A DNA stretch of 64,000 bases from Pseudomonas profundi (GTDB taxonomy: Bacteria > Pseudomonadota > Gammaproteobacteria > Pseudomonadales > Pseudomonadaceae): NCBI RefSeq assembly GCF_008638305.1, contig NZ_VTPZ01000004.1, positions 34,749 through 98,748 of the forward strand, in the 5' to 3' direction. Of this stretch, positions 8,731-18,136 are shown piece after piece (the first letter of the stretch is position 1; the number at the start of each line of letters is the position of its first letter). A program made the translations under genes and the position numbers. A model generated the notes under the pieces. It did no database searches. It had not been told where the DNA came from and saw only the letters and a program-made list of their open reading frames with translations.

Positions 8731-11208
8731 ATGTATAAAGCGGTCGTTCACGGAATGTGCATGTTGATGCTGGCGCTCGTCCCGGTTGCTGGTTGGGCCG
8801 CGCCTGCTGGTGACGGAGAGATAACTGCGCCGCAAGCGCGTCGCGCACTGCAGACCCTGCAGGACGAAGCGCAGCGTGAGGAGGTGGTACGTACGCTGGA
8901 AACCATCGCCGCTGGCGCGGACGCCGACAGCAATGAAGAAACCGATGGCGAGCCGGCTGACGAAGAAAACGGGCAGGCCGCTGCGGCAGAAGAATCCTCG
9001 ATTGCCAACATAGTACCGCTGGAAGAGGGTGGCCTGATTGCCCGAACGCTCGAGCAGGTGGGGCAATGGGCGGACAGTTTGGCCGAGCTACTGGCACGCC
9101 TCGGCAATGCACTCACGGAACTGCCGGCCTGGTTTGAAGCCACTTTTGTCAGTGAGGTGGGGCGTGCGCTGCTGTTGCAGGTACTGACTGATCTGGCCAT
9201 CGTCTTCGGTATTGGTCTGGGGCTTGAATGGCTGCTGCGCAGAGTATTGCGCAAGGGCGCGCAGACCCTGATCGACACCGCCGACGAAGCGGATCAACGG
9301 CCGCCTGCTCCGCGCAGGCCCGTAGAGCCAATCGCCAGTTCGAGTCTGGCCGAACAGGCGGTAGCCGGATTGCGGCCGATCCAGGATGGCACCGCTCTGG
9401 TGCATGTTCAGCGCGACGGCGTCGAACAGGTCGAGTCTGTTGCGGTCGGCGTGGTCAATTCGGGCGCCGACCCAGCGACAGCGCCTGAACCCGCCCAGCA
9501 GATCGGCACGGGACACCCCCCAGCCAGGACCAACAAAGCCGAGCCGGAGCTCACTGCGCTGCGTCACCTGCCGTTCGCTTTTGCCAGCTTTGTGCTGGAC
9601 CTGTTGCCGTTGGGGCTGTTCTTCGGCATCGCTGCGTTGACCCTGCATTTCCTGCCGGGGCTCGATTCGCGCACGCACGAGGTAACCAGTGAGTTCGTCA
9701 TGGCCTACGTCATTACCCGGATAACCATGGCCGTGGTGCGTTTGCTGGCCTCGCCAACCCGCTACAGTCTGCGCATCGCCCGCATCAGCGATGGCGCGTC
9801 ACAGTTGCTGCACCGGTGGGCAAGGGGGCTGGTAGTGCTGGCCACGTTTGGCGTAGCCCTTGCCAACGCCGTGGAGATTCTCGGTACCGGGCCGTCAGCG
9901 CGTTTGTTGATCATCAAGAGCGTTTCCCTGCTGGCGCACATTGCGGTGGTGGTTCTGGTGTTCCGGATTCGCCATCGGGTAGGCGCGCTGATTGCCGGTC
10001 CCCAGGATCGCTCGGGCACCTGGGCCGTCCTGCGTCGGTGGCTGGCGCGAATCTGGCCTTACCTGGCGAGTGTGCTGGTCATGGGCTCCTGGCTGATCCG
10101 GACCATGCATATCGAGGACGGCTTTCCCAGATTGATCGAGTTTGTCGGGATATCCGGCGCGATTATTGTGCTTGGGCGTCTGGTTGCGGTCCTGGCTCTG
10201 GGTGCGCTCGGCCGGCTGGTGGATGAAGACGAGGAGGCGGAGCAGGCCCAGGGCTTGCGCCATCGACTGGCCGAGGATTATTACCCGCTGCTGCGCGCGC
10301 TGGTGATATTCATCATCGCGGCCGGCACCTTGCTGGCGTTGCTCCAGGCCTGGGGGCTGAATGCGCTCGCCTGGTTCGCGCCAGGCACGATTGGCGGTAG
10401 CCTTGCCTCTGCGGCGCTGACCATTCTGGTGGCGGTGATCCTCGCTATCATCGTCTGGCAGACGACCAATGCAGCCATCGACAGGCGCATCAACCTGTGG
10501 CGACAGCAGGGCGATACGGTGCGCGCAGCACGGCTGCGCACCCTGTTACCCATGCTGCGCTCGGGGCTGATGGTCGTCATCGTGCTGGTGGTCGGTTTCA
10601 CTGCGCTCAGCCAGATAGGAATCAATACGACGCCGCTGCTGGCGGGCGCAAGCATCATCGGCGTGGCCGTTGGTTTTGGTTCGCAAAAACTGGTGCAGGA
10701 CTTTATCACCGGGATTTTCCTGCTCATGGAAAACGCCATGCAGGTCGGCGATTGGGTGACCGTAGCGGGCGTATCAGGCACGGTGGAAAACCTCTCCATC
10801 CGTACGGTCCGCCTGCGCGCCGGCGACGGATCACTGCACATTGTGCCCTTCAGTTCGGTGTCGACGGTCAACAATACTACCCGTGGCCTGGGCAATGCGG
10901 CGGTGCGCATCAGCGTTCGTTATGACACAGACATCAATCAGGCGATTGCCGAGCTCAAGGCCATTGGCGCCGGGCTACGTTCCGATCCGGCGTTCGAGAA
11001 GCTGATTATTGCTGATCTGGAAGTCTGGGGCGTGGACGCGGTGGACGGCTCGCTGTTTACCCTGGCCGGCCAGATGCGCTGCGTGGACAAAGGCCGTTGG
11101 GGCGTGCAGCGTGAGATGAACCGGCGCATTCTGGAGCGCTTCCGCGAGCTGGGCATTCATGTGGCTGATCCGAGGGAGCGGTTGGTAGGGTCTATCAAGA
11201 CGCGGTAG
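8731..11208 (+). CDS. Large MscS-family mechanosensitive channel (YbiO/MscK-like)
   Basis: 825 residues from ATG 8731 (GGGAG five bases upstream; the open frame reaches upstream to 8638 but that part has no leader character). Residues 1-23 form a signal peptide ending GWAAPAG. An acidic periplasmic segment follows, then about ten transmembrane helices in the C-terminal two thirds. The MscS pore helix and beta domain are clear: GVAVGFGSQKLVQDFITGIF at about 644-663, then GDWVTVAGVSGTVENLSIRT and IVPFSSVSTV. The channel opens under membrane tension and releases solutes during hypo-osmotic shock. Size and extra helices place it with the large MscS paralogues (YbiO, MscK) rather than MscS itself. 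A long low-complexity linker (about residues 190-280) separates the first helix from the rest. Confidence 0.85.
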   Translation: MYKAVVHGMCMLMLALVPVAGWAAPAGDGEITAPQARRALQTLQDEAQREEVVRTLETIAAGADADSNEETDGEPADEENGQAAAAEESSIANIVPLEEGGLIARTLEQVGQWADSLAELLARLGNALTELPAWFEATFVSEVGRALLLQVLTDLAIVFGIGLGLEWLLRRVLRKGAQTLIDTADEADQRPPAPRRPVEPIASSSLAEQAVAGLRPIQDGTALVHVQRDGVEQVESVAVGVVNSGADPATAPEPAQQIGTGHPPARTNKAEPELTALRHLPFAFASFVLDLLPLGLFFGIAALTLHFLPGLDSRTHEVTSEFVMAYVITRITMAVVRLLASPTRYSLRIARISDGASQLLHRWARGLVVLATFGVALANAVEILGTGPSARLLIIKSVSLLAHIAVVVLVFRIRHRVGALIAGPQDRSGTWAVLRRWLARIWPYLASVLVMGSWLIRTMHIEDGFPRLIEFVGISGAIIVLGRLVAVLALGALGRLVDEDEEAEQAQGLRHRLAEDYYPLLRALVIFIIAAGTLLALLQAWGLNALAWFAPGTIGGSLASAALTILVAVILAIIVWQTTNAAIDRRINLWRQQGDTVRAARLRTLLPMLRSGLMVVIVLVVGFTALSQIGINTTPLLAGASIIGVAVGFGSQKLVQDFITGIFLLMENAMQVGDWVTVAGVSGTVENLSIRTVRLRAGDGSLHIVPFSSVSTVNNTTRGLGNAAVRISVRYDTDINQAIAELKAIGAGLRSDPAFEKLIIADLEVWGVDAVDGSLFTLAGQMRCVDKGRWGVQREMNRRILERFRELGIHVADPRERLVGSIKTR

Positions 11209-11710
11209 GGGGAGGCATCAGCGCGGTGACTTGCCACGGCTACGGCTACGGCTGGTGCTGGTTGCAGTGGCTGGCCTGGCGGCCAGCGTCGTGCCGAGGT
11301 CGACACTCCTACGGGTCTGTGCAAGCTGATGCTGGCGGGCACGGATCAACTCAACACCATCGGCGGACACTGGTTTGAAGGAGCGGCGCCTCGGGGCGCC
11401 GAACCGCCGCCGCGACGGCGTCCGCAGGGCACCCTTGGGTTGCTGCAAGCTACATCGACTGGCCTGGAGACCAGCATCGCTCCGACGGTTCGGCGATCCG
11501 ATCGGGCCTCCCACCCTTGACCGCGTCGGTGTGAATAGAGAGCGCATTCCAGATAGACACCATGTGCTCGGAATAAAACACGGTTTGTGGACAGTCGAGT
11601 TCCATCTCGACCAGCGGCATAGCCGGCGAGCACTATGGCCGGGATGGAACCCCCCCTCCATTGAGCGCGCACTCATGGAAGCGTCGGGTCTCGCCGCAGG
11701 CGGCAATGTG
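11209..11710. other. Gene-poor gap with REP-like hairpin
   Basis: Between the channel gene and the convergent hydrolase I see no convincing gene. It contains a GC hairpin (CGGCGCC-TCGG-GGCGCCG, 11384-11401) and low-complexity GC stretches of the kind produced by Pseudomonas dispersed repeats. The short open frames in both directions lack a ribosome-binding site and protein-like composition. Confidence 0.5.
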
Positions 11711-12601
11711 TCACCGCTGCGCCAGGAAATCCATCAGACACTCCATGAACGCCGCAGGCCGGTGGTGGTGCACGTTATGCCCGGCGCCCTCGACGCTGAT
11801 GATTCTGGCGTTGGGGAAGTGTCTGGAGCGGCCATCCTTTTCGGGGTTCGAGGCCCAGCTTTCCTCACCGTAGATCAGCAGTACGGGGCATTCGATTGTC
11901 TGCCATAGATCGCTGGCTTCCGGCGAGGCAACCTCCGCGGCGCCCCCGCCGCGTATCTTGGCGTCGTACTTCCAGCGCAGCTGACCATCCTCGGCTGCTG
12001 TAAGCCCATGGCTGCAAATGTGCAGCGCGGTGGCGCGGTCGACGAGAGGATCATGGCTCATTAGGCGGTCGACTGCCGCCTCGATATTGGCGTAGCGACT
12101 GGTCTGTTGCTTATCTATCTTCCCGACCTTCTCCACCCAGGCGCGCAGTTGGCCGTGCCGGGGCGTTAGATCCCGCTCGGCGCGTACCTTCGGAGACGAT
12201 CCCAATCCTTCGATCACGCAGAGCCGCTCGACCTGCTCAGGAAAGGCCGCGGTGTAATGGATGGCGATATTACCGCCCAGCGAATGCGCGACCAGCGTGG
12301 CCGGCGGGTTGCCGAGATCCTCCATCAGCGCGGCGATATCCGGCACGTAATCGGGAATGGAGTAGGCGCAACCGGTGCTCCAGTCGCTGTCACCATGACC
12401 GCGTAGATCCGGCACTACAACATGCCACTGCTCACGCAGCTGCAGTGCCACCTGATCCCAGACACGGGCGTGTTCCAATCCGCCATGCAAAAGAACCAGC
12501 AAGGGAGCGTCGGGGTTGCCCCAGTCGAGATAATGCAGACGCAAGCTGCGCGAAGAATAAAAACGGCTTACGGGTAAATCGGAGCTGTTCGGGTCGGGCA
12601 T
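11711..12601 (-). CDS. Alpha/beta-fold hydrolase
   Basis: 296 residues. Oxyanion-side motif LVLLHGGLEHARVW at about 34-47; DLRGHGDSDWS; nucleophile elbow VAHSLGGN (Ser about 113); acid-residue region LLIYGEESW; catalytic His in GAGHNVHHHRP near residue 278. This is the standard esterase/haloalkane dehalogenase/epoxide hydrolase superfamily set; the substrate cannot be assigned. ATG 12601 is chosen although the frame stays open to 13243, because the upstream part is antisense to ligD and does not resemble a hydrolase. The gene is divergent from ligD across 93 bases, which must hold both promoters. Confidence 0.8.
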   Translation of the reverse strand: MPDPNSSDLPVSRFYSSRSLRLHYLDWGNPDAPLLVLLHGGLEHARVWDQVALQLREQWHVVVPDLRGHGDSDWSTGCAYSIPDYVPDIAALMEDLGNPPATLVAHSLGGNIAIHYTAAFPEQVERLCVIEGLGSSPKVRAERDLTPRHGQLRAWVEKVGKIDKQQTSRYANIEAAVDRLMSHDPLVDRATALHICSHGLTAAEDGQLRWKYDAKIRGGGAAEVASPEASDLWQTIECPVLLIYGEESWASNPEKDGRSRHFPNARIISVEGAGHNVHHHRPAAFMECLMDFLAQR

Positions 12602-12694
12602 GTCGAAGGGGTCCAGTTTGGGGCGCCGGTGCGGGAGTGAACCTTCCAGGCCGGCGCTGTTCTTTATTGGAAAGAGCGAAGCAGAGGTGTATTC

Positions 12695-15307
12695 ATGGCC
12701 GAGGCACTCGAGGAATACAACCGCAAACGGGACTTTGGTGCAACGCCTGAGCCTTCTGGTGCGAGCAAATCGAAGCGCTCTGGCAAGCGTGGCAAGGCAG
12801 AACATGCGTTGCAATTCTGTATACAGAAACACGACGCGACGCGGCTGCATTACGATTTCCGGCTGGAGCTGGACGGTACGCTGAAGAGCTGGGCGGTGCC
12901 AAAAGGGCCGAGCCTGGATCCGAAATCTCGCCGGTTGGCGGTGCACGTCGAAGATCATCCATTGGACTACGCCACCTTTGAGGGCAATATCCCCGAAGGG
13001 CATTACGGGGCCGGCGATGTGATCGTCTGGGACCGCGGAGTGTGGATACCCGAAGGTGATCCCCGCGAGGCCTACCAGAAGGGCAAACTGAAATTCGAGC
13101 TGCAGGGCGAGAAGCTTGCCGGCAGCTGGAATCTGGTGCGCACCAACATGGATGGCAAGAAGGAGCAGTGGTTCCTGATTAAATCCAAGGACGACGCGGC
13201 GCGTCCGGCGGCTGAATACGATGTAACGGAAGAACAACCCCACAGCGTACTGAGTGACCGCACCATTGTTCCGAAACGTCGCGGCGGTAAAGCGGTAAAA
13301 CCCCAGCCGGTGGAAAAGGCACCGGCAAAGAAAACAGGCAATAAGCAGTCAACCGAGCTTGGCGATGCGAAACAGGCGGAGCTGCCCGACATACTCAAGC
13401 CTGAGCTCGCCACCCTGGTCGAGAGCGTGCCGGATGGTGACTGGCGCTACGAAATCAAGTTCGACGGTTACCGCATCATGGCGCGTATCGATGACGGCGA
13501 CGTGCGGCTTTTCACTCGGAACGGTCACGACTGGACGACAAAGATGCCGCGTCAGGCCGAAGCCCTGGCCGGGCTTGGGCTGCAAACCGCCTGGCTGGAC
13601 GGCGAAATGATCGTCGCCAACGATGAAGGCGTGCCGGATTTTCAGGCTTTGCAGAATGCCTTCGAGACCAACAAAAGCGGCGCCATCGTTTACTACCTGT
13701 TCGACATGCCTTACCTCAATGGCATGGACCTGAGAAAGGTGCCCCTTGAGCAACGCCGCGCTGCCCTGGCGAAAGTGATGGAACGCAGTGAAGACGATAT
13801 TCTGCGTTTTTCCGAGGATTTTGAGGAATCCCCCGAGGCGATGCTGAATAGCGCTTGCCAGATGAAGATGGAAGGGCTGATCGGCAAGCGCGCGGGAAGC
13901 AGTTATGTGTCCCGGCGCAGCAATGACTGGATCAAGCTCAAATGCAGTCACCGCCAGGAGTTTGTGATTGTTGGCTTCACCGATCCCAAGGGTAGCCGCA
14001 GCGCATTCGGCGCTTTGCTCCTCGGCCTGCATGACGAGGACAGTGGTGAGCTGCGTTACGCCGGCAAGGTGGGGACCGGTTTCAATGAAGCGACCCTGCG
14101 TCGCGTGCACGAACAGTTGAAGCCGCTGGAGGTGAAGAAAGCGGCTGTGGTGAACCCGCCCACCGGTGCCGATGCGCGCGGTGTGCATTGGCTTAAACCG
14201 CAGCTGCTGGCCGAAGTCGCCTACGCGGAGATGACCAAGGACGGCAGCGTGCGCCATGCCGTATTCCACGGGCTGCGCAGCGACAAGCCGGCCGAAGATA
14301 TTACCCACGAGCGACCGGCAATGACGAAGTCGAAAAAGAGCGCAGCGGACAAGCCCGGCACGAAATCGAAATCGAAAACCAGCGAAAAGTCGGCCCCGAC
14401 CAAAACCGGCAAATCCTCGACCAGCGGCAATTTCCGCATCACCCACCCCAAGCGCGTGATTGATGCCTCAAGCGGTGCGACCAAAGGGCAGTTGGCGGAG
14501 TACTACGCCCGCACCGCAGACTGGACCCTGCCGCACCTGGCCAACCGGCCGGTGGCCCTGGTGCGTGCGCCGGAGGGTTTGTCGGGGGAGCTGTTCTTCC
14601 AGAAGAATCCGGATCGCCTGTCCATTCCGAATATTGAAACCATGGGCAAGGAATATTCCGGGCAGCCGGTGATGATGATCAACAGTCCCGAGGCGCTGAT
14701 CGGGGCGGTGCAAATGAGCACCATCGAATTCCATACCTGGAATGCGACCTCGGCCGATCTTGAGCGCCCGGACCGCTTCATTCTCGACCTCGACCCGGAT
14801 CCGGCGTTGCCCTGGAAGGCGATGATCGAGGCAACGCAGCTGACCTTGGCGGTACTCGATGAGCTGGGGCTCACCGCCTTTCTCAAAACCAGTGGCGGCA
14901 AGGGCATTCACCTGGTGATTCCGCTGAAGCCGAAGGACGATTGGGCGCAGGTGAAAGCGTTCAGCCAAGCGATCGTCAAGCACATGGCCAAGCTGCTACC
15001 GGATCGCTTCTCGGCGGTATCCGGCCCGAAGAACCGTGTCGGCCGAATCTTCATTGATTACCTGCGCAACAGCCAGGGCGCGACCACTATCTGCGCCTAC
15101 GCTGCGCGCACCCGGGAAGGCATGCCGGTCTCGGTACCGATCTACCGCGACGAGATCGACGATCTGAAGGCCGCCAATACCTGGACCATCCATAATCTGC
15201 ATGAGCGTCTCGGTGAGCTGGACTCGGACCCATGGGAAGGCTATGAGAAAGCCCGCCAGACAATCACCGCTGACATGCGCAAGCGACTCGGACTCAAGAC
15301 GAAATAG
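12695..15307 (+). CDS. ATP-dependent DNA ligase LigD (NHEJ multifunctional ligase)
   Basis: 870 residues with all three LigD modules in the pseudomonad order. (a) 3'-phosphoesterase, about 35-165, with HDATRLHYDF and HVEDHP metal/substrate residues. (b) ATP-dependent ligase, about 230-530, with the nucleotidyl lysine in YEIKFDGYRI (Lys255) and EGLIGKRAGSSY. (c) Primase-like polymerase, about 580-865, with the catalytic pair in LDLDPDP (Asp698, Asp700) and SGGKGIHLVIP. Lys/Ser/Thr-rich linkers (200-225, 543-578) join the modules. Together with Ku it repairs double-strand breaks by end joining. No ku gene lies in this window, so the partner must be elsewhere. Followed after nine bases by a small DUF2188 gene. 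Confidence 0.93.
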   Translation: MAEALEEYNRKRDFGATPEPSGASKSKRSGKRGKAEHALQFCIQKHDATRLHYDFRLELDGTLKSWAVPKGPSLDPKSRRLAVHVEDHPLDYATFEGNIPEGHYGAGDVIVWDRGVWIPEGDPREAYQKGKLKFELQGEKLAGSWNLVRTNMDGKKEQWFLIKSKDDAARPAAEYDVTEEQPHSVLSDRTIVPKRRGGKAVKPQPVEKAPAKKTGNKQSTELGDAKQAELPDILKPELATLVESVPDGDWRYEIKFDGYRIMARIDDGDVRLFTRNGHDWTTKMPRQAEALAGLGLQTAWLDGEMIVANDEGVPDFQALQNAFETNKSGAIVYYLFDMPYLNGMDLRKVPLEQRRAALAKVMERSEDDILRFSEDFEESPEAMLNSACQMKMEGLIGKRAGSSYVSRRSNDWIKLKCSHRQEFVIVGFTDPKGSRSAFGALLLGLHDEDSGELRYAGKVGTGFNEATLRRVHEQLKPLEVKKAAVVNPPTGADARGVHWLKPQLLAEVAYAEMTKDGSVRHAVFHGLRSDKPAEDITHERPAMTKSKKSAADKPGTKSKSKTSEKSAPTKTGKSSTSGNFRITHPKRVIDASSGATKGQLAEYYARTADWTLPHLANRPVALVRAPEGLSGELFFQKNPDRLSIPNIETMGKEYSGQPVMMINSPEALIGAVQMSTIEFHTWNATSADLERPDRFILDLDPDPALPWKAMIEATQLTLAVLDELGLTAFLKTSGGKGIHLVIPLKPKDDWAQVKAFSQAIVKHMAKLLPDRFSAVSGPKNRVGRIFIDYLRNSQGATTICAYAARTREGMPVSVPIYRDEIDDLKAANTWTIHNLHERLGELDSDPWEGYEKARQTITADMRKRLGLKTK

Positions 15308-15316
15308 GAGATTGCG

Positions 15317-15541
15317 ATGGATAACTACCACGTCAGTCAGACGGATACGGGCTGGGAGCTGAGAAAGGAGGGCGCTTCGCAGGCTGCGCGCACGGCGGGG
15401 ACCAAAGCGGAGGTGCTGGCGCTGCTTCCGGACTATATGGAAGGGAAGACCGGCTCGGTGAAGATTCATTTGCAGAATGGCGATATCGAGGAAGAGCGGA
15501 CCTATCCCCGTCGGGCGGATCCCGCTGAAAGCCCGGGCTGA
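15317..15541 (+). CDS. DUF2188 small protein
   Basis: 74 residues: an aromatic/strand start (YHVSQTDTGWELRKEGASQA), a central TKAEVLALL helix, then VKIHLQNGDIEEERTYPR. This is the usual DUF2188 pattern (W.V..eGa..a....TK.eA...a......v.i...dG.i..e.tY). Starts nine bases after the ligD stop with GGAG seven bases before the ATG, so it is probably cotranscribed. The function of the family is unknown. The position behind ligD raises, but does not prove, a link to DNA repair. Confidence 0.75.
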   Translation: MDNYHVSQTDTGWELRKEGASQAARTAGTKAEVLALLPDYMEGKTGSVKIHLQNGDIEEERTYPRRADPAESPG

Positions 15542-15872
15542 ACGCGGCTGGATGGTCCCTCAGCAGCGATAACGTCAGTGATGCAGCTCTGTGCCGTGTC
15601 GTCTGTGCCAGAACCAGGGGTGAAGTGTCCCGAAAGTGAGAACAGGCATAGGGAAGCCAATTGCTACAATCCAGGCTGGTTTAACATTGAATGACGTTTC
15701 TGCCCGATTGAAGCCAGTCATCCGGCCCGTCCTATGGTGATTCGCTGGAGTGTCGGTGGCCGGCCGATACAGCGGAATGTAAAACGCTTGACGTTTTTTG
15801 TGACGCCGGTTCGGTATACAGTCTTTCAATGTGTATCATGATCGGCTAACGACACATTGTAGGAATAGAGCG
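15542..15872. other. Intergenic region upstream of the hybrid kinase
   Basis: Non-coding by eye. The only ordered feature is the inverted repeat at 15827-15859, described separately. A TATACA element at about 15815-15820 could be a -10 box, but no good -35 lies 16-18 bases upstream. Confidence 0.45.
15827..15859. promoter_or_regulatory. Inverted repeat in the leader of the hybrid kinase gene
   Basis: Perfect 8-base arms, CAATGTGT (15827-15834) and ACACATTG (15852-15859), separated by 17 bases. The right arm ends just before AGGAATAG, the ribosome-binding region of the kinase gene (ATG 15873). It may be an operator for a dimeric regulator or an RNA stem that hides the ribosome-binding site; the sequence alone does not decide. 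Confidence 0.45.
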
Positions 15873-17852
15873 ATGAATAAGGTTGAACAGCTGGAAGCTT
15901 CGCTGACCGACGAAGGGCGCTATCGCTTGCTCATCGACTCGGTGACAGATTATGCCATCTATATGCTGGACCCTGACGGCATTGTTTCCAGCTGGAATCC
16001 GGGAGCTGAGCGCTTCAAGGGTTATTCCGCCGATGAGATAATGGGTTGCCATTTTTCTCGCTTTTATTCTGAAAGTGATCAACGCGCTGGAAAGCCACAA
16101 CGCGGTCTCGATATAGCTGCGCGCGAAGGACGCTTCGAAACGGAAGGCTGGCGCATCCGCAAGGATGGCACTCGTTTCTGGGCGCACGTCATCATTGACC
16201 CGATCAGAGATCCCGCGGGCGAAATACTTGGTTATGCCAAGATCACCCGTGACCTAACCGAGCGCAAGATGGCCGAAGAGGCGCTGCGTGAAAGTGAGCA
16301 GCAATTTCGTCTGCTAATCGAAGGCGTGACGGATTACGCTATATATCTGCTCAGTCCGGGTGGCCTGGTCACCAACTGGAACGCCGGCGCCGAGCACATC
16401 AAGGGTTATAAGCGGGAAGAGATAGTAGGCGAGCATTTCTCGCGCTTCTATACGCCAGAGGACCGCGCTGCCGGTAAGCCCGCAGCCAGCCTGGCAACGG
16501 CCGCACGCGTTGGTCGCTTTGAAAGTGAAGGCTGGCGAATGCGCAAGGACGGCAGCCGGTTCGTTGCTCATGTGATTATCGATGCAATATACGATCCTGA
16601 GGGAAACCTGACGGGATTCGCCAAGGTTACCCGGGATGTCACCGAGCGGGTTGAACGGGAGAAAGAACTCGAGCAGGCACGTGAAGCGCTGTTCCAGGCG
16701 CAGAAAATGGAAGCGGTAGGCCAACTGACTGGCGGTATTGCGCACGATTTCAATAACCTGCTGACCGTAGTGTTGATGAGCCTGGAGATGGCCCGCAAGC
16801 GCCTCCCGGATGACACGCGGGTGATGCAATTTATCGAAAATGCCATCGAGGGTGCGAAACGCGGCGCGACGCTCACGCAACGTATGCTCGCCTTCGCCCG
16901 CAAGCAGGAACTGCGAATCGAGGCAGTCTCGGTGCCTGAACTGGTAGGGGGTATGTCCGGTTTGTTGGAAAGCTCGATCGGACCCTCGATTTCCATTAAC
17001 ACGCGATTTGCTTCGGTATTGCCCTCGGTCAAGGCTGATGCCCATCATCTTGAGACCAGCCTGCTCAACCTCGTCGTTAACGCACGTGATGCAATGCCTG
17101 AGGGCGGCACCATCGAGATTTCCGCCAGCGCCGAGTATCACGCCGGTGGCGAGACGGGTGAGCTGGAGCCGGGCGAGTATGTTCGGCTCTCCGTGACCGA
17201 TACGGGCGAAGGAATGGATGAAGCAACGCTGGCGCGGGTCACCGAACCGTTCTTTACCACCAAAGGGGTGGGTAAGGGGACAGGATTGGGTTTGTCCATG
17301 GTTCATGGGATGGCCGGCCAACTGGGCGGTAAGCTGGTGGTAAACAGCGAGAAGGATAAAGGTACGACCGTCGAGGTGTGGCTACCGGTAGCAATCAGCG
17401 AGCCGGAACCCACCCAGACTCTGGATCCAGACACGATTGCAGAATTCAAGGGGCCGCTGGATGTTCTGGCGGTGGATGATGATCCACTGGTTCTGACCAA
17501 CACAACGGCGATGCTCGAGGAGCTTGGACACAAGGTGATTGAGGCCAGTTCAGGCCCGCAAGCCCTTGAGCTGCTGCGCGAACGCAACGTGGACCTGATC
17601 ATTACAGATCACGCGATGCCGGGTATGACCGGCATGCAGCTGGCTGAGATCGTCCGGGCAGAACGCCCCGAACTGCCGATTGTATTGGCTACCGGTTACG
17701 CTGAATTGTCTCGCCGGAGCAAAATTCCCATAAAGGTTCCGCGCTTGGCCAAGCCGTTCGGCGAGAATGCGCTGGCCGAAGCAATTACTCAGGCTTTGAT
17801 TGTGGTAGCGCCTAACGTGTCCGATGAACCTGCCAATATTGCCTCTGTCTGA
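15873..17852 (+). CDS. PAS-PAS hybrid sensor histidine kinase with receiver domain
   Basis: 659 residues from ATG 15873 (AGGAATAG upstream). No transmembrane segment, so it is cytoplasmic. PAS1 at 16-132 and PAS2 at 145-261 are about 60% identical by eye (both contain VTDYAIY, GRFE.EGWR..KDG.RF.AHVIID and T.RDLTER-type ends), implying an internal duplication. HisKA phospho-acceptor His291 in GGIAHDFNNLL; N-box Asn403 in VVNARDAM; G-boxes DTGEGMD and GKGTGLGLS; receiver domain 528-645 with acidic pair VDDDP and phospho-acceptor Asp579 in IITDHAMPGM. It probably senses light, redox or a ligand through PAS and passes phosphate internally to its receiver. No DNA-binding partner gene is adjacent. 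Confidence 0.9.
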   Translation: MNKVEQLEASLTDEGRYRLLIDSVTDYAIYMLDPDGIVSSWNPGAERFKGYSADEIMGCHFSRFYSESDQRAGKPQRGLDIAAREGRFETEGWRIRKDGTRFWAHVIIDPIRDPAGEILGYAKITRDLTERKMAEEALRESEQQFRLLIEGVTDYAIYLLSPGGLVTNWNAGAEHIKGYKREEIVGEHFSRFYTPEDRAAGKPAASLATAARVGRFESEGWRMRKDGSRFVAHVIIDAIYDPEGNLTGFAKVTRDVTERVEREKELEQAREALFQAQKMEAVGQLTGGIAHDFNNLLTVVLMSLEMARKRLPDDTRVMQFIENAIEGAKRGATLTQRMLAFARKQELRIEAVSVPELVGGMSGLLESSIGPSISINTRFASVLPSVKADAHHLETSLLNLVVNARDAMPEGGTIEISASAEYHAGGETGELEPGEYVRLSVTDTGEGMDEATLARVTEPFFTTKGVGKGTGLGLSMVHGMAGQLGGKLVVNSEKDKGTTVEVWLPVAISEPEPTQTLDPDTIAEFKGPLDVLAVDDDPLVLTNTTAMLEELGHKVIEASSGPQALELLRERNVDLIITDHAMPGMTGMQLAEIVRAERPELPIVLATGYAELSRRSKIPIKVPRLAKPFGENALAEAITQALIVVAPNVSDEPANIASV

Positions 17853-18098
17853 TCCTCCCTGAAAGTCCAGCGTGTTTCCTCTGGTTTACTCTCTTCCTTA
17901 TGCTTCACGGATTAAACTCTTCCTTCGCGCGGCTTGCTCAGTTGGTTGGTGAGCCCAGGCTGCTTGCTATCCGCTCTGCTGGTCAGGAAATAGGCTTCAG
18001 ATATTCAGCATGCCGGATGGATCGAGCGAGCGAAGGAAGAACGCACTACGTGAAGCGGGGAGAGATTAGCGAACGGCACGATCCGGCAGGGACTCGAG

Positions 18099-18120
18099 CC
18101 GGTGCCTGGGTAGGCACCGG
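18099..18120. terminator. Possible terminator hairpin downstream of the Tsx-like gene
   Basis: Perfect 9-base stem CCGGTGCCT / AGGCACCGG with loop GGGT, 17 bases beyond the stop codon of the minus-strand porin gene and also downstream of the plus-strand kinase. It may serve both convergent genes. There is no U-tract on either side, so intrinsic termination is uncertain. Confidence 0.4.
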
Positions 18121-18136
18121 TAGGTTGTAACAGCGA

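Noticed and set aside
12602-13243. N-terminal extension of the alpha/beta hydrolase frame
   Set aside because: Antisense to ligD, with no ribosome-binding site and no hydrolase-like sequence. The start was set at 12601.
17900-18130. Possible 76-residue gene after the hybrid kinase
   Set aside because: No ribosome-binding site, and the frame runs into the hairpin at 18099-18120.
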